DNA of 64,000 bases from Streptomyces katrae (lineage in GTDB: Bacteria > Actinomycetota > Actinomycetes > Streptomycetales > Streptomycetaceae): the NCBI RefSeq assembly GCF_000717655.1, contig NZ_JNZY01000027.1, positions 1-64,000 on the forward strand, written 5' to 3'. Numbering within the stretch: position 1 is the stretch's first letter; each line of letters starts with the position of its first letter. Made by a program: the position numbers and the translations under genes. This document shows positions 18,442 through 26,750 of this stretch, piece by piece. Below the pieces are notes generated by a model, which saw only the letters and a list, made by a program, of their open reading frames with translations, was not told the DNA's origin and made no database searches.

Positions 18442-19109
18442 GGCTGCGCCTGCACCGGGTGGCCGTCGGCGTCGGTGGGTTCCTTCTGGGTGGAGAACCT
18501 GGAGACGAACACGTCGAAGAGGCCGTCCGGGCGCCGGGTCAGCGTGGCCCCGTCCTGCCAGATGCCGTTGTCCGCCCACCACTGACTGCCGTACGGGTCG
18601 CCCTGGTTCTGGTGGATGTTGTGCATGCCGAGCCCCTCGTCGAAGGGCTCGCCGAAGATCAGGGCCGGCCGGCCGGGCACGAGGATCGGCTCCAGCGCCC
18701 CGGAGGCCTCCAGGCAGGAGCCGGAGATCCAGGGCCGGGGCGGGCTCAGCCGGTCCAGGATGCGCTGGTACCACTGCGGCGGGTGTCCACCGAGGAGGCA
18801 GCCGGGGCGGTCCGAGAGCGCCGGGTGCCGGAGGTAGTCGAGCGCGCCCGATCCGGAGGCCATGGCGAGGTCGTGGTAACCGGGCGACGGCGAGGCGACG
18901 GGTTCGAGCACCGAGGCGTGGAGGGTGAACACCTTCCACTGCACGCCGACCGTGGAGTTCTTGCTGTCCACGTCGACGGCACACTCGTAGCGGCCGCCGG
19001 GGGTGTCGACCTCCAGATGGACGTGGAACCAGCGGCCCTGGTCGTCGGGCCGGTCGCGGAAGTGGCGGTGCAGGGTTCCGGACAGCACTCCGTAGTTTTC
19101 GAGCGGCAT
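18438..19109 (-). CDS. DUF2278 (YukJ-like) family protein
   Basis: The 223-residue protein begins MPLENYGVLSGTLHRHF, the signature start of DUF2278/YukJ proteins, and carries the family's conserved internal segments (YHVHLEVDTPGG-like, GALDYLR, GMHNIHQNQGDP, NGIWQDGATL). The family is widespread in bacteria but has no settled biochemical role. Its stop overlaps the end of the convergent membrane-protein gene by 4 bp, with no room for a terminator. Confidence 0.85.
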   Translation of the reverse strand: MPLENYGVLSGTLHRHFRDRPDDQGRWFHVHLEVDTPGGRYECAVDVDSKNSTVGVQWKVFTLHASVLEPVASPSPGYHDLAMASGSGALDYLRHPALSDRPGCLLGGHPPQWYQRILDRLSPPRPWISGSCLEASGALEPILVPGRPALIFGEPFDEGLGMHNIHQNQGDPYGSQWWADNGIWQDGATLTRRPDGLFDVFVSRFSTQKEPTDADGHPVQAQP

Positions 19110-19190
19110 CCCGCCAGTGAACCACCCGGCCGGCCCGGCGGCGGACGCCCCCGGGCGTGTCCGTACCGACGCGGCCCCATGGGAAACACT

Positions 19191-19208
19191 TGACGGAACG
19201 TTGACTGC
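19191..19208 (+). promoter_or_regulatory. 11-bp-period direct repeat upstream of the DUF6445 gene
   Basis: TGACGGA (19191) is repeated as TGACTGC (19202), exactly 11 bp apart. The pair lies 62 bp upstream of the ATG at 19253. The same arrangement is found before the molybdoenzyme gene (19948). The 11-bp period is typical of OmpR-type regulators bound as tandem dimers. Confidence 0.45.
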
Positions 19209-19252
19209 CTCCGGAGCGAGCCGCCCCGGGCACGGTGGCTACGGTCCCTCCC

Positions 19253-19921
19253 ATGCCCCTGCCTCCTCCCCTCCCTGTCCTCCCGTACCGCAAGCCGACC
19301 CGCGGGCGCGACTACTGGGTACTGGACGACGTACTGCCGGATCCGGACGCCGTACGCGAGCGCTGCCTGGCCAAGAACGACTGGACCGAGGGCTATCCGC
19401 ACAAGCCCGAGAGCTGGCCGGGGCTGCGCGCCATGCCGGGTCTGGAGCCCGATGAACTGGCCCTGGTGGAACGGCTGGTGCGCAAGTCGACCGGCGCCCC
19501 GAGGATCTGGGCCGAACGGCCCGCGGGCGCCGGCACGTTCAACCACAACTGCGTCCAGGTCGTCGGTGAGGGCGAGTGCGAGCCGCGCCCGCACACCGAT
19601 TCGCGGACCCTCTGCCGCTACGCCGCCGTGCTCTACCTCAACCCGAAGGCCCCGAAGGACTGCGGGACGAGCTTCTACCGCCAGAGCCTGCCCGGCGGCG
19701 CCCTGGGCGGCAACCAGGTGATCGCACCACACAACAACCTGGTCGACGCGCTGGGCACCCGCTTCGTGTCTCCCGACTCCTTCACCGAGGACGTACGGGT
19801 CCCCCACCGCGCCAACCGGCTGCTGCTCTACTCCGCGAACCTGATCCACAGCGCCACCGGGTACTTCGGGCAGACCCTGGAGGAGAAGCGGATGACAGCC
19901 GTCTTCTTCTGGCAGGCATAG
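19253..19921 (+). CDS. DUF6445 family protein, 2-oxoglutarate/Fe(II) dioxygenase-like
   Basis: The 222-residue protein (ATG 19253; an in-frame GTG at 19235 is possible, neither has a clear ribosome site). PHTDSR (HxD) and, about 75 residues later, a distal His in IHSATGYFG fit the iron-binding HxD...H facial triad of double-stranded beta-helix oxygenases, and an Arg lies near the end (EEKRMTAVFF). The family is often annotated only as DUF6445, so oxygenase chemistry is inference. It shares a repeat motif in its promoter region with the molybdoenzyme gene downstream. Confidence 0.75.
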   Translation: MPLPPPLPVLPYRKPTRGRDYWVLDDVLPDPDAVRERCLAKNDWTEGYPHKPESWPGLRAMPGLEPDELALVERLVRKSTGAPRIWAERPAGAGTFNHNCVQVVGEGECEPRPHTDSRTLCRYAAVLYLNPKAPKDCGTSFYRQSLPGGALGGNQVIAPHNNLVDALGTRFVSPDSFTEDVRVPHRANRLLLYSANLIHSATGYFGQTLEEKRMTAVFFWQA

Positions 19922-19947
19922 ACCGCGGCGCGGGACGCGGACAAGTG

Positions 19948-19965
19948 TGACGGAAGTCTGACGGA
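19948..19965 (+). promoter_or_regulatory. 11-bp-period direct repeat upstream of the molybdoenzyme gene
   Basis: TGACGGA occurs twice, at 19948 and 19959 (TGACGGA-AGTC-TGACGGA), 66 bp before the GTG start at 20014. It matches the repeat before the DUF6445 gene in sequence, period and distance to the start codon. Read as GTGAC-N6-CTGAC it also resembles the GTnAC-N6-GTnAC type of OmpR-family sites. Confidence 0.5.
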
Positions 19966-20013
19966 CTGCCGCCGGGCCTGGTGCGCGGGCGCCGGCGGTG
20001 GTCGAATCGGCCC

Positions 20014-20769
20014 GTGAGCCCAGCACCCGCACCCCTACCTGCACCACCGCCACCCGACCCCGACGGTCAGGGCGCGCCGGTCGGCCGCCGCCTGGTCCTC
20101 GGCATGGTCGGGCTCGGCGCGGCCGGACTGGTCGGCGCCCCGTACCTCCAAGGCGGTCTCGACGGCCTCCTCGGCGCGGCCGCCGGCAAGGACCCCACCG
20201 GCCTCACCGGCCTGCTGCCGAACGGCAGCGGGTTCCGCTACTACTCGGTGGCCTCCTCCGTCCCCGGACGCGGCCCCGAGAACTACCGGCTCACGGTCGA
20301 CGGCCTGGTCGACCGCCCCATGACGTACACCCTCGACGCGCTGCAGCAGCTCCCGCAGACCCGCGTCGTACGGGACGTCCAGTGCGTCACCGGCTGGCGG
20401 GTTCCCGGCACCCCCTTCGAAGGGGTGCCGCTGGCGCGGCTGCTCGACGCCGCCGGGGTGCGCCCCGAGGCCCGGGCGATCCGGTTCAGCTGCTTCGACG
20501 GCACGTACACCGAGAGCCTCACGCTCCCCCAGGCCCGCCGGGACGACGTCATGGTGGCGCTGCGCATGCAGGACGAGCCGCTGGGCCACTCCCACGGCGG
20601 TCCCGTCCGGCTGTACGTCGCTCCCATGTACTTCTACAAATCGGCGAAGTGGCTCTCCGGCATCACCGTCACCCGTGACGTCGAGCCCGGCTACTGGGAG
20701 CGCCTCGGCTACGAGGTCGACGCCTGGGTCGGCCGGTCGAACGGACGCGACGATGCCCCCACGGTCTGA
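20014..20769 (+). CDS. Tat-exported molybdopterin-dependent oxidoreductase (sulfite oxidase/YedY fold)
   Basis: A 251-residue enzyme starts at GTG 20014. The N-terminus has a Pro-rich stretch, then GRRLVLGMVGLGAAGLVG, a twin-arginine signal (Arg25-Arg26), so it is folded with cofactor before export. The rest is the sulfite-oxidase-type molybdopterin domain; Cys124 in DVQCVTGW is the expected Mo ligand. It overlaps a cytochrome b gene by 17 bp. The pair parallels MsrP (YedY)/MsrQ (YedZ), in which a membrane haem protein passes electrons to the molybdoenzyme. The substrate (methionine sulfoxide or another oxide) is not determined. Confidence 0.88.
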   Translation: MSPAPAPLPAPPPPDPDGQGAPVGRRLVLGMVGLGAAGLVGAPYLQGGLDGLLGAAAGKDPTGLTGLLPNGSGFRYYSVASSVPGRGPENYRLTVDGLVDRPMTYTLDALQQLPQTRVVRDVQCVTGWRVPGTPFEGVPLARLLDAAGVRPEARAIRFSCFDGTYTESLTLPQARRDDVMVALRMQDEPLGHSHGGPVRLYVAPMYFYKSAKWLSGITVTRDVEPGYWERLGYEVDAWVGRSNGRDDAPTV

Positions 20770-21400
20770 GCCCGCGCCGGAGCGCGCCCCGCACCCCGGG
20801 CGGGTCCGCCGGTTCAGCCGCGCCGAGCGGTGGATCCACCGGACCACCGCCGCACTGATGGGCCTGTGCGTCGCCACGGCGCTCTGCCTGTACCTGCCGC
20901 CGCTCGCCGAACTCGTCGGCCGCCGCTACCTCGTCGTCACCGTGCACGTCTGGTCCGGGCTGCTGCTCGTCGTGCCGTTCCTGCTGGGGCTCGCCTCGCG
21001 GGCCTTCCGCGCCGATCTGCGGCGCCTGGGCCGGTTCGGGCCGCACGACCGGGTCTGGCTGCGGGCCGCCCTGCGGCGCGACCGGGTGACGGAGCGGCCC
21101 GCCGGGAAGTTCAACGCCGGGCAGAAGGTGTACGCGGGCTGGCTCGCCGGGGCGGTGCTGGTGATGGCCGGCACCGGCGTGCTCATGTGGTGGACCGGTC
21201 TCGTCCCGGTCGGCCGACGCACGGCCGCCACCTTCGTCCACGACTGGCTGGCCCTCGCCGTCGGCGTCGTGCTCGCCGCGCACATCGGCAAGGCCCTGGC
21301 CGATCCCGAGGCCCGGCGCGGGCTGCGTACCGGGTCCGTCGGCCGCGCCTGGGCCGAGCGCGAGCACCCGCTGTGGCAGCCCGGACGGACCGAAGAGTGA
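20753..21400 (+). CDS. Cytochrome b561-like membrane electron donor
   Basis: The 215-residue membrane protein starts at ATG 20753 inside the preceding gene. Four helices are apparent, and paired His residues that could hold two b haems are seen in WIHRTTA, VTVHVWSG, FVHDWLAL and LAAHIGKAL. It belongs to the b561/formate-dehydrogenase gamma type. By position and overlap it is the membrane electron-transfer subunit for the Tat-exported molybdoenzyme. Confidence 0.88.
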   Translation: MPPRSEPAPERAPHPGRVRRFSRAERWIHRTTAALMGLCVATALCLYLPPLAELVGRRYLVVTVHVWSGLLLVVPFLLGLASRAFRADLRRLGRFGPHDRVWLRAALRRDRVTERPAGKFNAGQKVYAGWLAGAVLVMAGTGVLMWWTGLVPVGRRTAATFVHDWLALAVGVVLAAHIGKALADPEARRGLRTGSVGRAWAEREHPLWQPGRTEE

Positions 21401-21405
21401 GGGGA

Positions 21406-21434
21406 CCGGCCGACACGGGTCGCGTGCCGGCCGG
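21406..21434. terminator. Hairpin between cytochrome b gene and convergent secreted-protein gene
   Basis: Twelve-base arms (21406-21417 and 21423-21434) pair with a single mismatch around the loop GGTCG. It lies six bases after the cytochrome stop and before the stop of the gene on the other strand at 21458. Confidence 0.7.
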
Positions 21435-21457
21435 CGCCGTTGCGGGCCCGGCCTGCC

Positions 21458-23026
21458 TCAGCCGCCGTCGCGGACCGCGACGATGCCGTTGAAGACGCCG
21501 ACGTACGCCGTGCCGTCGGGGCCGAGGGTGATCGGCGCCCAGTTGTTGTCGTACAGGGGCCCGGTGCCGGTCAGCTGCCGCCAGCGGCGCTCGCCGGTGC
21601 GGAAGTCCACCGCGGTCAGGTACCAGGCGTCGATCCCCCAGGCGTTGGGCTCCTTCTCGTAGAAGTAGAGCAGCCCGTTCGCGGTGGACAGCTTCGGGAC
21701 GACGGAGGGGGCGCGGATGCCGCTCTGCCACACCGTGTCGCAGCCGCTGCCGTCGGCGCGGACGTCGATCCGGCTGGCGCCGCCGACGACCGACTTGCCG
21801 AGCAGCAGGCTGGTGAGGTTCTCGTAGCCGTAGTTGTTCTCGACGACGATGCTGTTGCCCCAGGTGATCAGGGAGTTGTCGGTGGTCGAGGCGCCGCTGG
21901 CGAACACCGGGACCGTGCAGACCAGCCGCCGGTCGGCCGGCACGTCCGCGCCCCGCCGGTAGACCAGGACGTTCATGCGGTCGTCGGCGTTGTCGGTGAT
22001 GGCGACGTAGCCGTTGCCGAACAGGTCCGGGGTGGTTCCCGAACCCTGGTTCACGGAGCCCGGTTTGGTTCCCGTACCGCGGTCGTACGTCTGGCGCCAC
22101 TGCACCTCGGGGGTGCCGTCGGCGGCGGCGCGGAAGCTGTAGAGGGCGTGGTCGGAGACGATCGACACACCGTCCTCGGCGACCGAGAAGGAGTTCTGGA
22201 TCTCCTCGCCGGGGAGCCGGATCGAGCGGATCCGGGAGGTCTGCGGGTCCACGGTGCCCACCCGGCCCTGGCGGGTGACCCACCAGATGCGGCCGTTCCA
22301 GTCGGGCATCACGGAGGTCACGGGGTCGCAGGTGCCGCTGGGCCGCAGGTTGGTCCAGGTGACGCAGTCGTGCGGGACCTGGCCGGTGAGGTCCCAGTCG
22401 TCGTCGACGGCGAACGTCCAGCCGCCGTCCGGCCGCTGCGTGTGCGAGAGGCGCAGGATGTGCTGGCGGGAGTCGGCCAGGACGGCCCGGTCCTCGTTGT
22501 CGAGGTAGAAGTAGGCGCCGCCCGAGGTGTCCTTGAAGATCTTCGAGAAGTCGAGGGAGGTGATCGCATCGACCGTCGAGGAACGCTGCGGGAGCTGGTG
22601 TTCCGCGAGCGTGGCCAGCGTACGGGGGTCGAGGAGCTTGACCTTGAAACCGGAGAACGTGCCGCACACCGTGACCAGCCTGCCGCCCGCGTCGAAGGTG
22701 GCGGTGGCGCATTCGCCGCCGAGGGCCGCGATCTTCTCGCTGGTCACCCGCGGTTTCCTGCCGAGCGGACCGGACCAGGGGGAGGTGGCGCTGCCCCCGG
22801 CGTCGGAGTGCATGCCGCTGCGGCCGTTGGGCGCGAGGAAGGGGTGCTGGGGCGGGGCTTCGCCGGGCAGCGGGGCGGCGGCCGCGGGGGCGCCGTCGTA
22901 GTGGCTGACCAGCCGGTGGCCGGGGGCCTGGGGTATCGGCTCGGCCTGCGCCGGGGAGATCCCGTACATCGCCGTGAACACGATGAGGGCGGGGACCACG
23001 GCGCAGTTCAGCGCTCTTCGGAACAT
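21458..23026 (-). CDS. Secreted beta-propeller-like hypothetical protein
   Basis: The 522-residue protein starts at ATG 23026, behind GGAGGAAG; the open frame upstream is not needed. A signal peptide (MFRRALNCAVVPALIVF..., cleavage near SPAQAE) leads into repeated beta segments (GGRLVTVCGTFSGFKVKLLD, NGRIWWVTRQGRVGTVDPQ, DGTAYVGVFNGIVAVRD) typical of PQQ-like or six-to-eight-blade beta-propellers. Six Cys residues may form disulphides. No catalytic motif is evident and the function is unknown. Confidence 0.75.
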   Translation of the reverse strand: MFRRALNCAVVPALIVFTAMYGISPAQAEPIPQAPGHRLVSHYDGAPAAAAPLPGEAPPQHPFLAPNGRSGMHSDAGGSATSPWSGPLGRKPRVTSEKIAALGGECATATFDAGGRLVTVCGTFSGFKVKLLDPRTLATLAEHQLPQRSSTVDAITSLDFSKIFKDTSGGAYFYLDNEDRAVLADSRQHILRLSHTQRPDGGWTFAVDDDWDLTGQVPHDCVTWTNLRPSGTCDPVTSVMPDWNGRIWWVTRQGRVGTVDPQTSRIRSIRLPGEEIQNSFSVAEDGVSIVSDHALYSFRAAADGTPEVQWRQTYDRGTGTKPGSVNQGSGTTPDLFGNGYVAITDNADDRMNVLVYRRGADVPADRRLVCTVPVFASGASTTDNSLITWGNSIVVENNYGYENLTSLLLGKSVVGGASRIDVRADGSGCDTVWQSGIRAPSVVPKLSTANGLLYFYEKEPNAWGIDAWYLTAVDFRTGERRWRQLTGTGPLYDNNWAPITLGPDGTAYVGVFNGIVAVRDGG

Positions 23027-23177
23027 CCGGACTTCCTCCGTTCTCTTCAGTTTTATTGACAGTGCGTATGACATCGCGCCGCCGCCAGACGCTAGATCGC
23101 ACCGCATGAGGAGTCCATGGAAGAGCCGCATGGTTCACGAAGGCGCAACAGTCGATCGAGCCGGACCGGCCGCCGCC

Positions 23178-23372
23178 CTACGGGCGCAGACCGGAGACGA
23201 CTTGGGCGGTGGCCGACAGCCCGTCGTGGATGGTTGCCGCCATGCTGCTGCTCGCGAGGTGGAAGCCGAGCAGCGCGCAGACGAGGGCGTGGGAGAACTT
23301 GAGGCCGCCGCTGCGCATGAAGATCCATGCGAGGACGAGGAGCAGTACGACCACGGAGAGCGAAATCACCAT
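23178..23372 (-). CDS. Small membrane protein, 64 aa
   Basis: ATG 23372 follows a perfect AGGAGG eight bases upstream. The 64-residue product has one clear helix at the N-terminus (VVVLLLVLAWIFM) and a second hydrophobic stretch (ALVCALLGFHLASSSMAA) separated by RSGGLKFSH. It resembles small two-helix proteins I have seen near Streptomyces conjugative elements, but nothing else of such an element is present here, so I assign no function. Confidence 0.65.
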   Translation of the reverse strand: MVISLSVVVLLLVLAWIFMRSGGLKFSHALVCALLGFHLASSSMAATIHDGLSATAQVVSGLRP

Positions 23373-23527
23373 CGATACCTCCTGAGAGCGGCGCCCATCG
23401 TGGCGCAGGAGGGGGTGCCTTCGGGCGAAACCCGTGTCCGCCGTACGGGTGTTGACCGTCCGTGACGGGCGAGCGGTGCTTGACGATCTCTCCCCGGGGC
23501 TTGCCCCGCCGCCCGCGCCCGTGCCAT

Positions 23528-23543
23528 ATATGTCTAGACCTTT
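23528..23543 (+). promoter_or_regulatory. DasR-like (dre) half-conserved palindrome
   Basis: GTCTAGACCT sits within a 16-bp element whose core GTCTAGAC is palindromic, matching 11 of 16 positions of the DasR consensus ACTGGTCTAGACCACT. It is 29 bases upstream of the FnIII lipoprotein start, where a repressor would block transcription. The match is partial and needs a genome-wide score. Confidence 0.35.
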
Positions 23544-23571
23544 ACGAGGAAGCGGATACGAGGAGGGCCCC

Positions 23572-24525
23572 GTGCGACGCACCGCCCCCCTGCTCGTCTT
23601 CCTGGCCGCCACCGGGCTCGCCGCCTGCACCGCGGCCGACGCCCGGCCACCGGCGGCCCCTGCCGGGATCACCGCGCAGGCCGGCAGCGCCACCTCCGTG
23701 CACGTCATGTGGCAGGCGGCGGCCCCTGCCGACGGGGTGACCGGCTACCAGGTGTTCCAGGCGGGCCGGCTGGTGCGCGAACTCCCGGCCGACAAGACGA
23801 TGGTGGACATCAGCGGCCTCACCCCGCAGACCGCCTACGCCTTCACGGTCCGGGCGCGGGACGCGGCCGGCAACGCCTCCGCCCCGAGCGCGACCGCCGC
23901 GGCCACCACCCCGGCGGCCAAGGCCGAGGACCGCGAGGCCCCCACCGCCCCCGCCCGCACCACGGGCCGGGCCGACGGGCCCCGGGCCGCCACCCTGTCC
24001 TGGGCTGCCGCGACCGACGACACCGGCGTGACCGCGTACGACGTCTACCAGGGCGGCATCCGGATCCACACGGCCGGCCCCACCGAGACCGGCACCACGC
24101 TGACCGGCCTCCAGCCGGACACCGTCTACACCTTCACCGTCCGCGCCCGCGACGGCGCGGACAACTCCTCCCCCGACGGCCCGGCGGTGGACGTGACCAC
24201 CCCGCCGTCCGCCGGCCAGGGCCCGGGCACCGCGCCCGCCGGGTTCACCGCGACCGCCTCCCCCGGCACCGTCACGCTGACCTGGACCGCGCCGGACACC
24301 GGCCGCCCGACCGGCGAGTACGAACTCCACGTCAACGGACGTCCCGTGACCGTCATCCAGTTCGGCGCCGGCGCCGTGCCCCCGTCCGGAGCCGCCGGAG
24401 TGGAGCACCGGCTCACGGTGACCGAGCCCGCCGGCACGCAGTGGACGCTCAGGCTGCGCGCCCGGCTGCCCGACGGCAACTGGGGGGCGTTCTCCGCGGA
24501 ACGGCGCATCGTACTCGTGCCGTGA
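23572..24525 (+). CDS. Lipoprotein with fibronectin type III domains
   Basis: The 317-residue protein starts at GTG 23572, behind GAGGAGGG. The signal ends in a lipobox (TGLAAC), so it is lipid-anchored outside the membrane. Three FnIII-like beta sandwiches follow: about 27-120, 125-215 and 220-317. The first two have the classic TGYQVFQAGRLV / TAYDVYQGGIRI strand, the GLTPQTAYAFTVRARDAAGN / GLQPDTVYTFTVRARDGADN turn and similar spacing. FnIII repeats in Streptomyces often accompany polysaccharide hydrolases, but no catalytic domain is present here. A DasR-like site upstream would fit a chitin or GlcNAc link. Confidence 0.85.
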   Translation: MRRTAPLLVFLAATGLAACTAADARPPAAPAGITAQAGSATSVHVMWQAAAPADGVTGYQVFQAGRLVRELPADKTMVDISGLTPQTAYAFTVRARDAAGNASAPSATAAATTPAAKAEDREAPTAPARTTGRADGPRAATLSWAAATDDTGVTAYDVYQGGIRIHTAGPTETGTTLTGLQPDTVYTFTVRARDGADNSSPDGPAVDVTTPPSAGQGPGTAPAGFTATASPGTVTLTWTAPDTGRPTGEYELHVNGRPVTVIQFGAGAVPPSGAAGVEHRLTVTEPAGTQWTLRLRARLPDGNWGAFSAERRIVLVP

Positions 24526-24537
24526 GGCGGACGGTCG

Positions 24538-26712
24538 ATGTCCCGGCAACGTGACAGCAAAACGGACCGAACGGCACTACCGGACAAGAAGATCGCGCAC
24601 AATACATCCGTGTTCGGTGAGTACGCGTGCAACAGCAAAGAGTCGGATCCCGCGGAGGCCGACGGCGATCCCGAGCCGGCTCCCGGCGCCCTGCCGGGGA
24701 ACCTGCCGCCCGACCCCGCGGGCTTCATCGGCCGGCAGGACGAACTCGCCGAACTGCACTGCCTGTTGCGTTCCCGCAGGCTGACCACCCTCACCGGGGT
24801 GGGCGGCGTCGGCAAGTCCCGGCTCGCCCTGCGGGCCGCCACCGACCCCGAACAGGCCCGGCCCGACGGGGTCTGGTGGGTGGAGCTCTCGCCGCTGCGC
24901 GATCCCGGCCTGCTCACCATGACCGTCGCCCACGCGGTCGGTCTGGCCGACCACTCCGCCCGCCCCCTCGACGAGGAGCTGTGCGCGTGGGTGGCCGACA
25001 AGGAGCTGCTCCTCGTCCTCGACACCTGCGAGCACATGGTGGCCGAGTGCCGCCACCTCGTGGGGGAACTCCTCCAGTCCGCACCGGGACTGACGGTCCT
25101 GGTCACCTCCCGGGAACCGCTCGCCAGCCCCTGCGAGAAGGTCGTAGAGGTCTGCCCGCTGCCCTGCGACGGACCCGACAGCGACGCCCTCGCCCTGTTC
25201 CGCGCCCGCGCCGTGGCCGCGACCCCGCAGGCCGCGGCCGCCTTCGAGGACCCCGAACAGGCCGAGCTCGCGGCCGAGGTCTGCCGGCGCCTCGACGGGA
25301 TCCCGCTGGCTCTGGAACTCGCCGGCGCCCGGCTGCGCCTGTGGACCCTGGAGCAGACGGCGCAGCGCCTCGGCGCCCGCTTCGCCGTGCTGTCCGACAC
25401 CCGGCCCGTGCTCCAGCCCCGGCACCGGACGATGCGGACCGCGATCGGCTGGAGCCACGAGCTGTGCGAGCCGGTGGAACGGCTGCTGTGGGCCCGGCTG
25501 TCCGTCTTCACCGGGGACTTCGACGTCGCCGCGGCCCGGGCGGTGTGCTCGGGCGGCCCGCTGCCCGCCTCCCGGGTGGAGCGGGTGCTGGCGGGGCTGG
25601 TCGCGAAGTCCGTCGTGCGGCGCAGCCGGGAGCGCGGCGCCGGCACCCGCTACCGGATGCTGGACACCATCCGCGAGTACGGCCACGACTGGCTGACCGA
25701 ACTCGGCGAGGTGCACACGGTCGCCGACCGGCACGCCCACTGGTACGCGGCACTCTCCCAGGCCGCCGACCGGGGCTGGCTGAGCCCGGACCAGGTGGAC
25801 TGGTACCGCAGGATGACCGCCGAGCACGCGCAGCTGCGGACGGCGCTGGAACACCTCCTCGCCGCCGACCCGGCGGCCGCCCTCGAGATGGCGGGGGCCC
25901 TGTGGTTCTTCTGGTTCTCGTGCGGGCACGTCCACGAGGGCCGGGGCTTCCTGGAAAGGGCGCTGAAAACGGCCCCGGGCACGGGTGCCGCCTACGCCCA
26001 GGCCGTATGGGCCCTCGGGCTGACCGCCCTGCTCCAGGGGGACATGGAAGCGGCCCGGGAACTGGGCGCGGAGTGCACCCGCGCGGCGGCCCGGCTGGCG
26101 GATCCCGAGCCGGAGCTGCGCGCGGCGTATCTCCACGCGGTGTCGGTGCTGATGCCCGGGGATCCCGTACGGGCGCTGGAGCTGGCGGGGCCCCGGGCGC
26201 GGGCCGGCCACGGCGGGCGGACCAGCGGACCGGGCTGGCTCCTGTGCCGGCTGGCCACCAGCTACGCCCTGTGCGACCTGGAACGCTTCGAGGAGGCCGC
26301 CGAGGAGGCGCGGCGGCTGCGCGAGGCGTGTGCGGAGCTGGGCGAGCGCTGGCTGCGGGCGTACGCGGACTACGTGCTGGCGGTCGCGGCGCTCGGGCTC
26401 GGCCACCACGGGGAGGCGGCACACCACGTACGGGCGATGCTCTCGGGCAAGCGGCTGCTCGGCGACCGGTTCGGGATAGCTCTGGGCCTCGACGTGCTCG
26501 CGGCGGCGGTGGCGGCGCTGGGCGACGGGGAGCTCGCGGCGCGGCTGCTGGGCACCGGGCACGCCTGGTGGCGCACGGTCGGCCGGCCGCAGATGGGCTC
26601 ACCCTCGCTGACGGCCCTGCGGGACCGGGGCGAGCGGCAGGCCCGCGCGGCGATCGGCGACGAGGCCTATGAGGCCGCGTTCCTGGGTGGTGCGGCGGCG
26701 TCCACCGGCTGA
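24538..26712 (+). CDS. AfsR/LuxR-like STAND NTPase without a DNA-binding domain
   Basis: A 724-residue regulator-type ATPase. A disordered N-terminus (1-60) precedes the NB-ARC-like module: FIGRQDELAEL, Walker A GVGGVGKSRLAL, Walker B LLLVLDTCEH and sensor VTSREPL, then GIPLALELAGARLR. After RTAIGWSHELC a winged-helix and a long helical TPR-like region (about 400-720) complete it. In its closest relatives the C-terminus continues into a LuxR helix-turn-helix; this one stops after GDEAYEAAFLGGAA, where that linker would begin. It may therefore act through protein contacts. The stop codon lies in a hairpin. Confidence 0.85.
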   Translation: MSRQRDSKTDRTALPDKKIAHNTSVFGEYACNSKESDPAEADGDPEPAPGALPGNLPPDPAGFIGRQDELAELHCLLRSRRLTTLTGVGGVGKSRLALRAATDPEQARPDGVWWVELSPLRDPGLLTMTVAHAVGLADHSARPLDEELCAWVADKELLLVLDTCEHMVAECRHLVGELLQSAPGLTVLVTSREPLASPCEKVVEVCPLPCDGPDSDALALFRARAVAATPQAAAAFEDPEQAELAAEVCRRLDGIPLALELAGARLRLWTLEQTAQRLGARFAVLSDTRPVLQPRHRTMRTAIGWSHELCEPVERLLWARLSVFTGDFDVAAARAVCSGGPLPASRVERVLAGLVAKSVVRRSRERGAGTRYRMLDTIREYGHDWLTELGEVHTVADRHAHWYAALSQAADRGWLSPDQVDWYRRMTAEHAQLRTALEHLLAADPAAALEMAGALWFFWFSCGHVHEGRGFLERALKTAPGTGAAYAQAVWALGLTALLQGDMEAARELGAECTRAAARLADPEPELRAAYLHAVSVLMPGDPVRALELAGPRARAGHGGRTSGPGWLLCRLATSYALCDLERFEEAAEEARRLREACAELGERWLRAYADYVLAVAALGLGHHGEAAHHVRAMLSGKRLLGDRFGIALGLDVLAAAVAALGDGELAARLLGTGHAWWRTVGRPQMGSPSLTALRDRGERQARAAIGDEAYEAAFLGGAAASTG

Positions 26713-26726
26713 CTTCCAGCCGGTGG
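26702..26726. terminator. Hairpin overlapping the stop codon of the NTPase gene
   Basis: CCACCGGCT (26702-26710) and AGCCGGTGG (26718-26726) are perfect 9-bp arms with loop GACTTCC. The TGA stop (26710-26712) is at the end of the left arm, so translation and termination are tightly adjacent. Confidence 0.65.
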
Positions 26727-26750
26727 GGCCGCGTAACGTCGGAGCTCCCG

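Noticed and set aside
23178..23372. Remnant of an integrated conjugative element
   Set aside because: Only one small membrane gene is suggestive. There is no integrase, Tra, Spd cluster, att repeat or composition shift.
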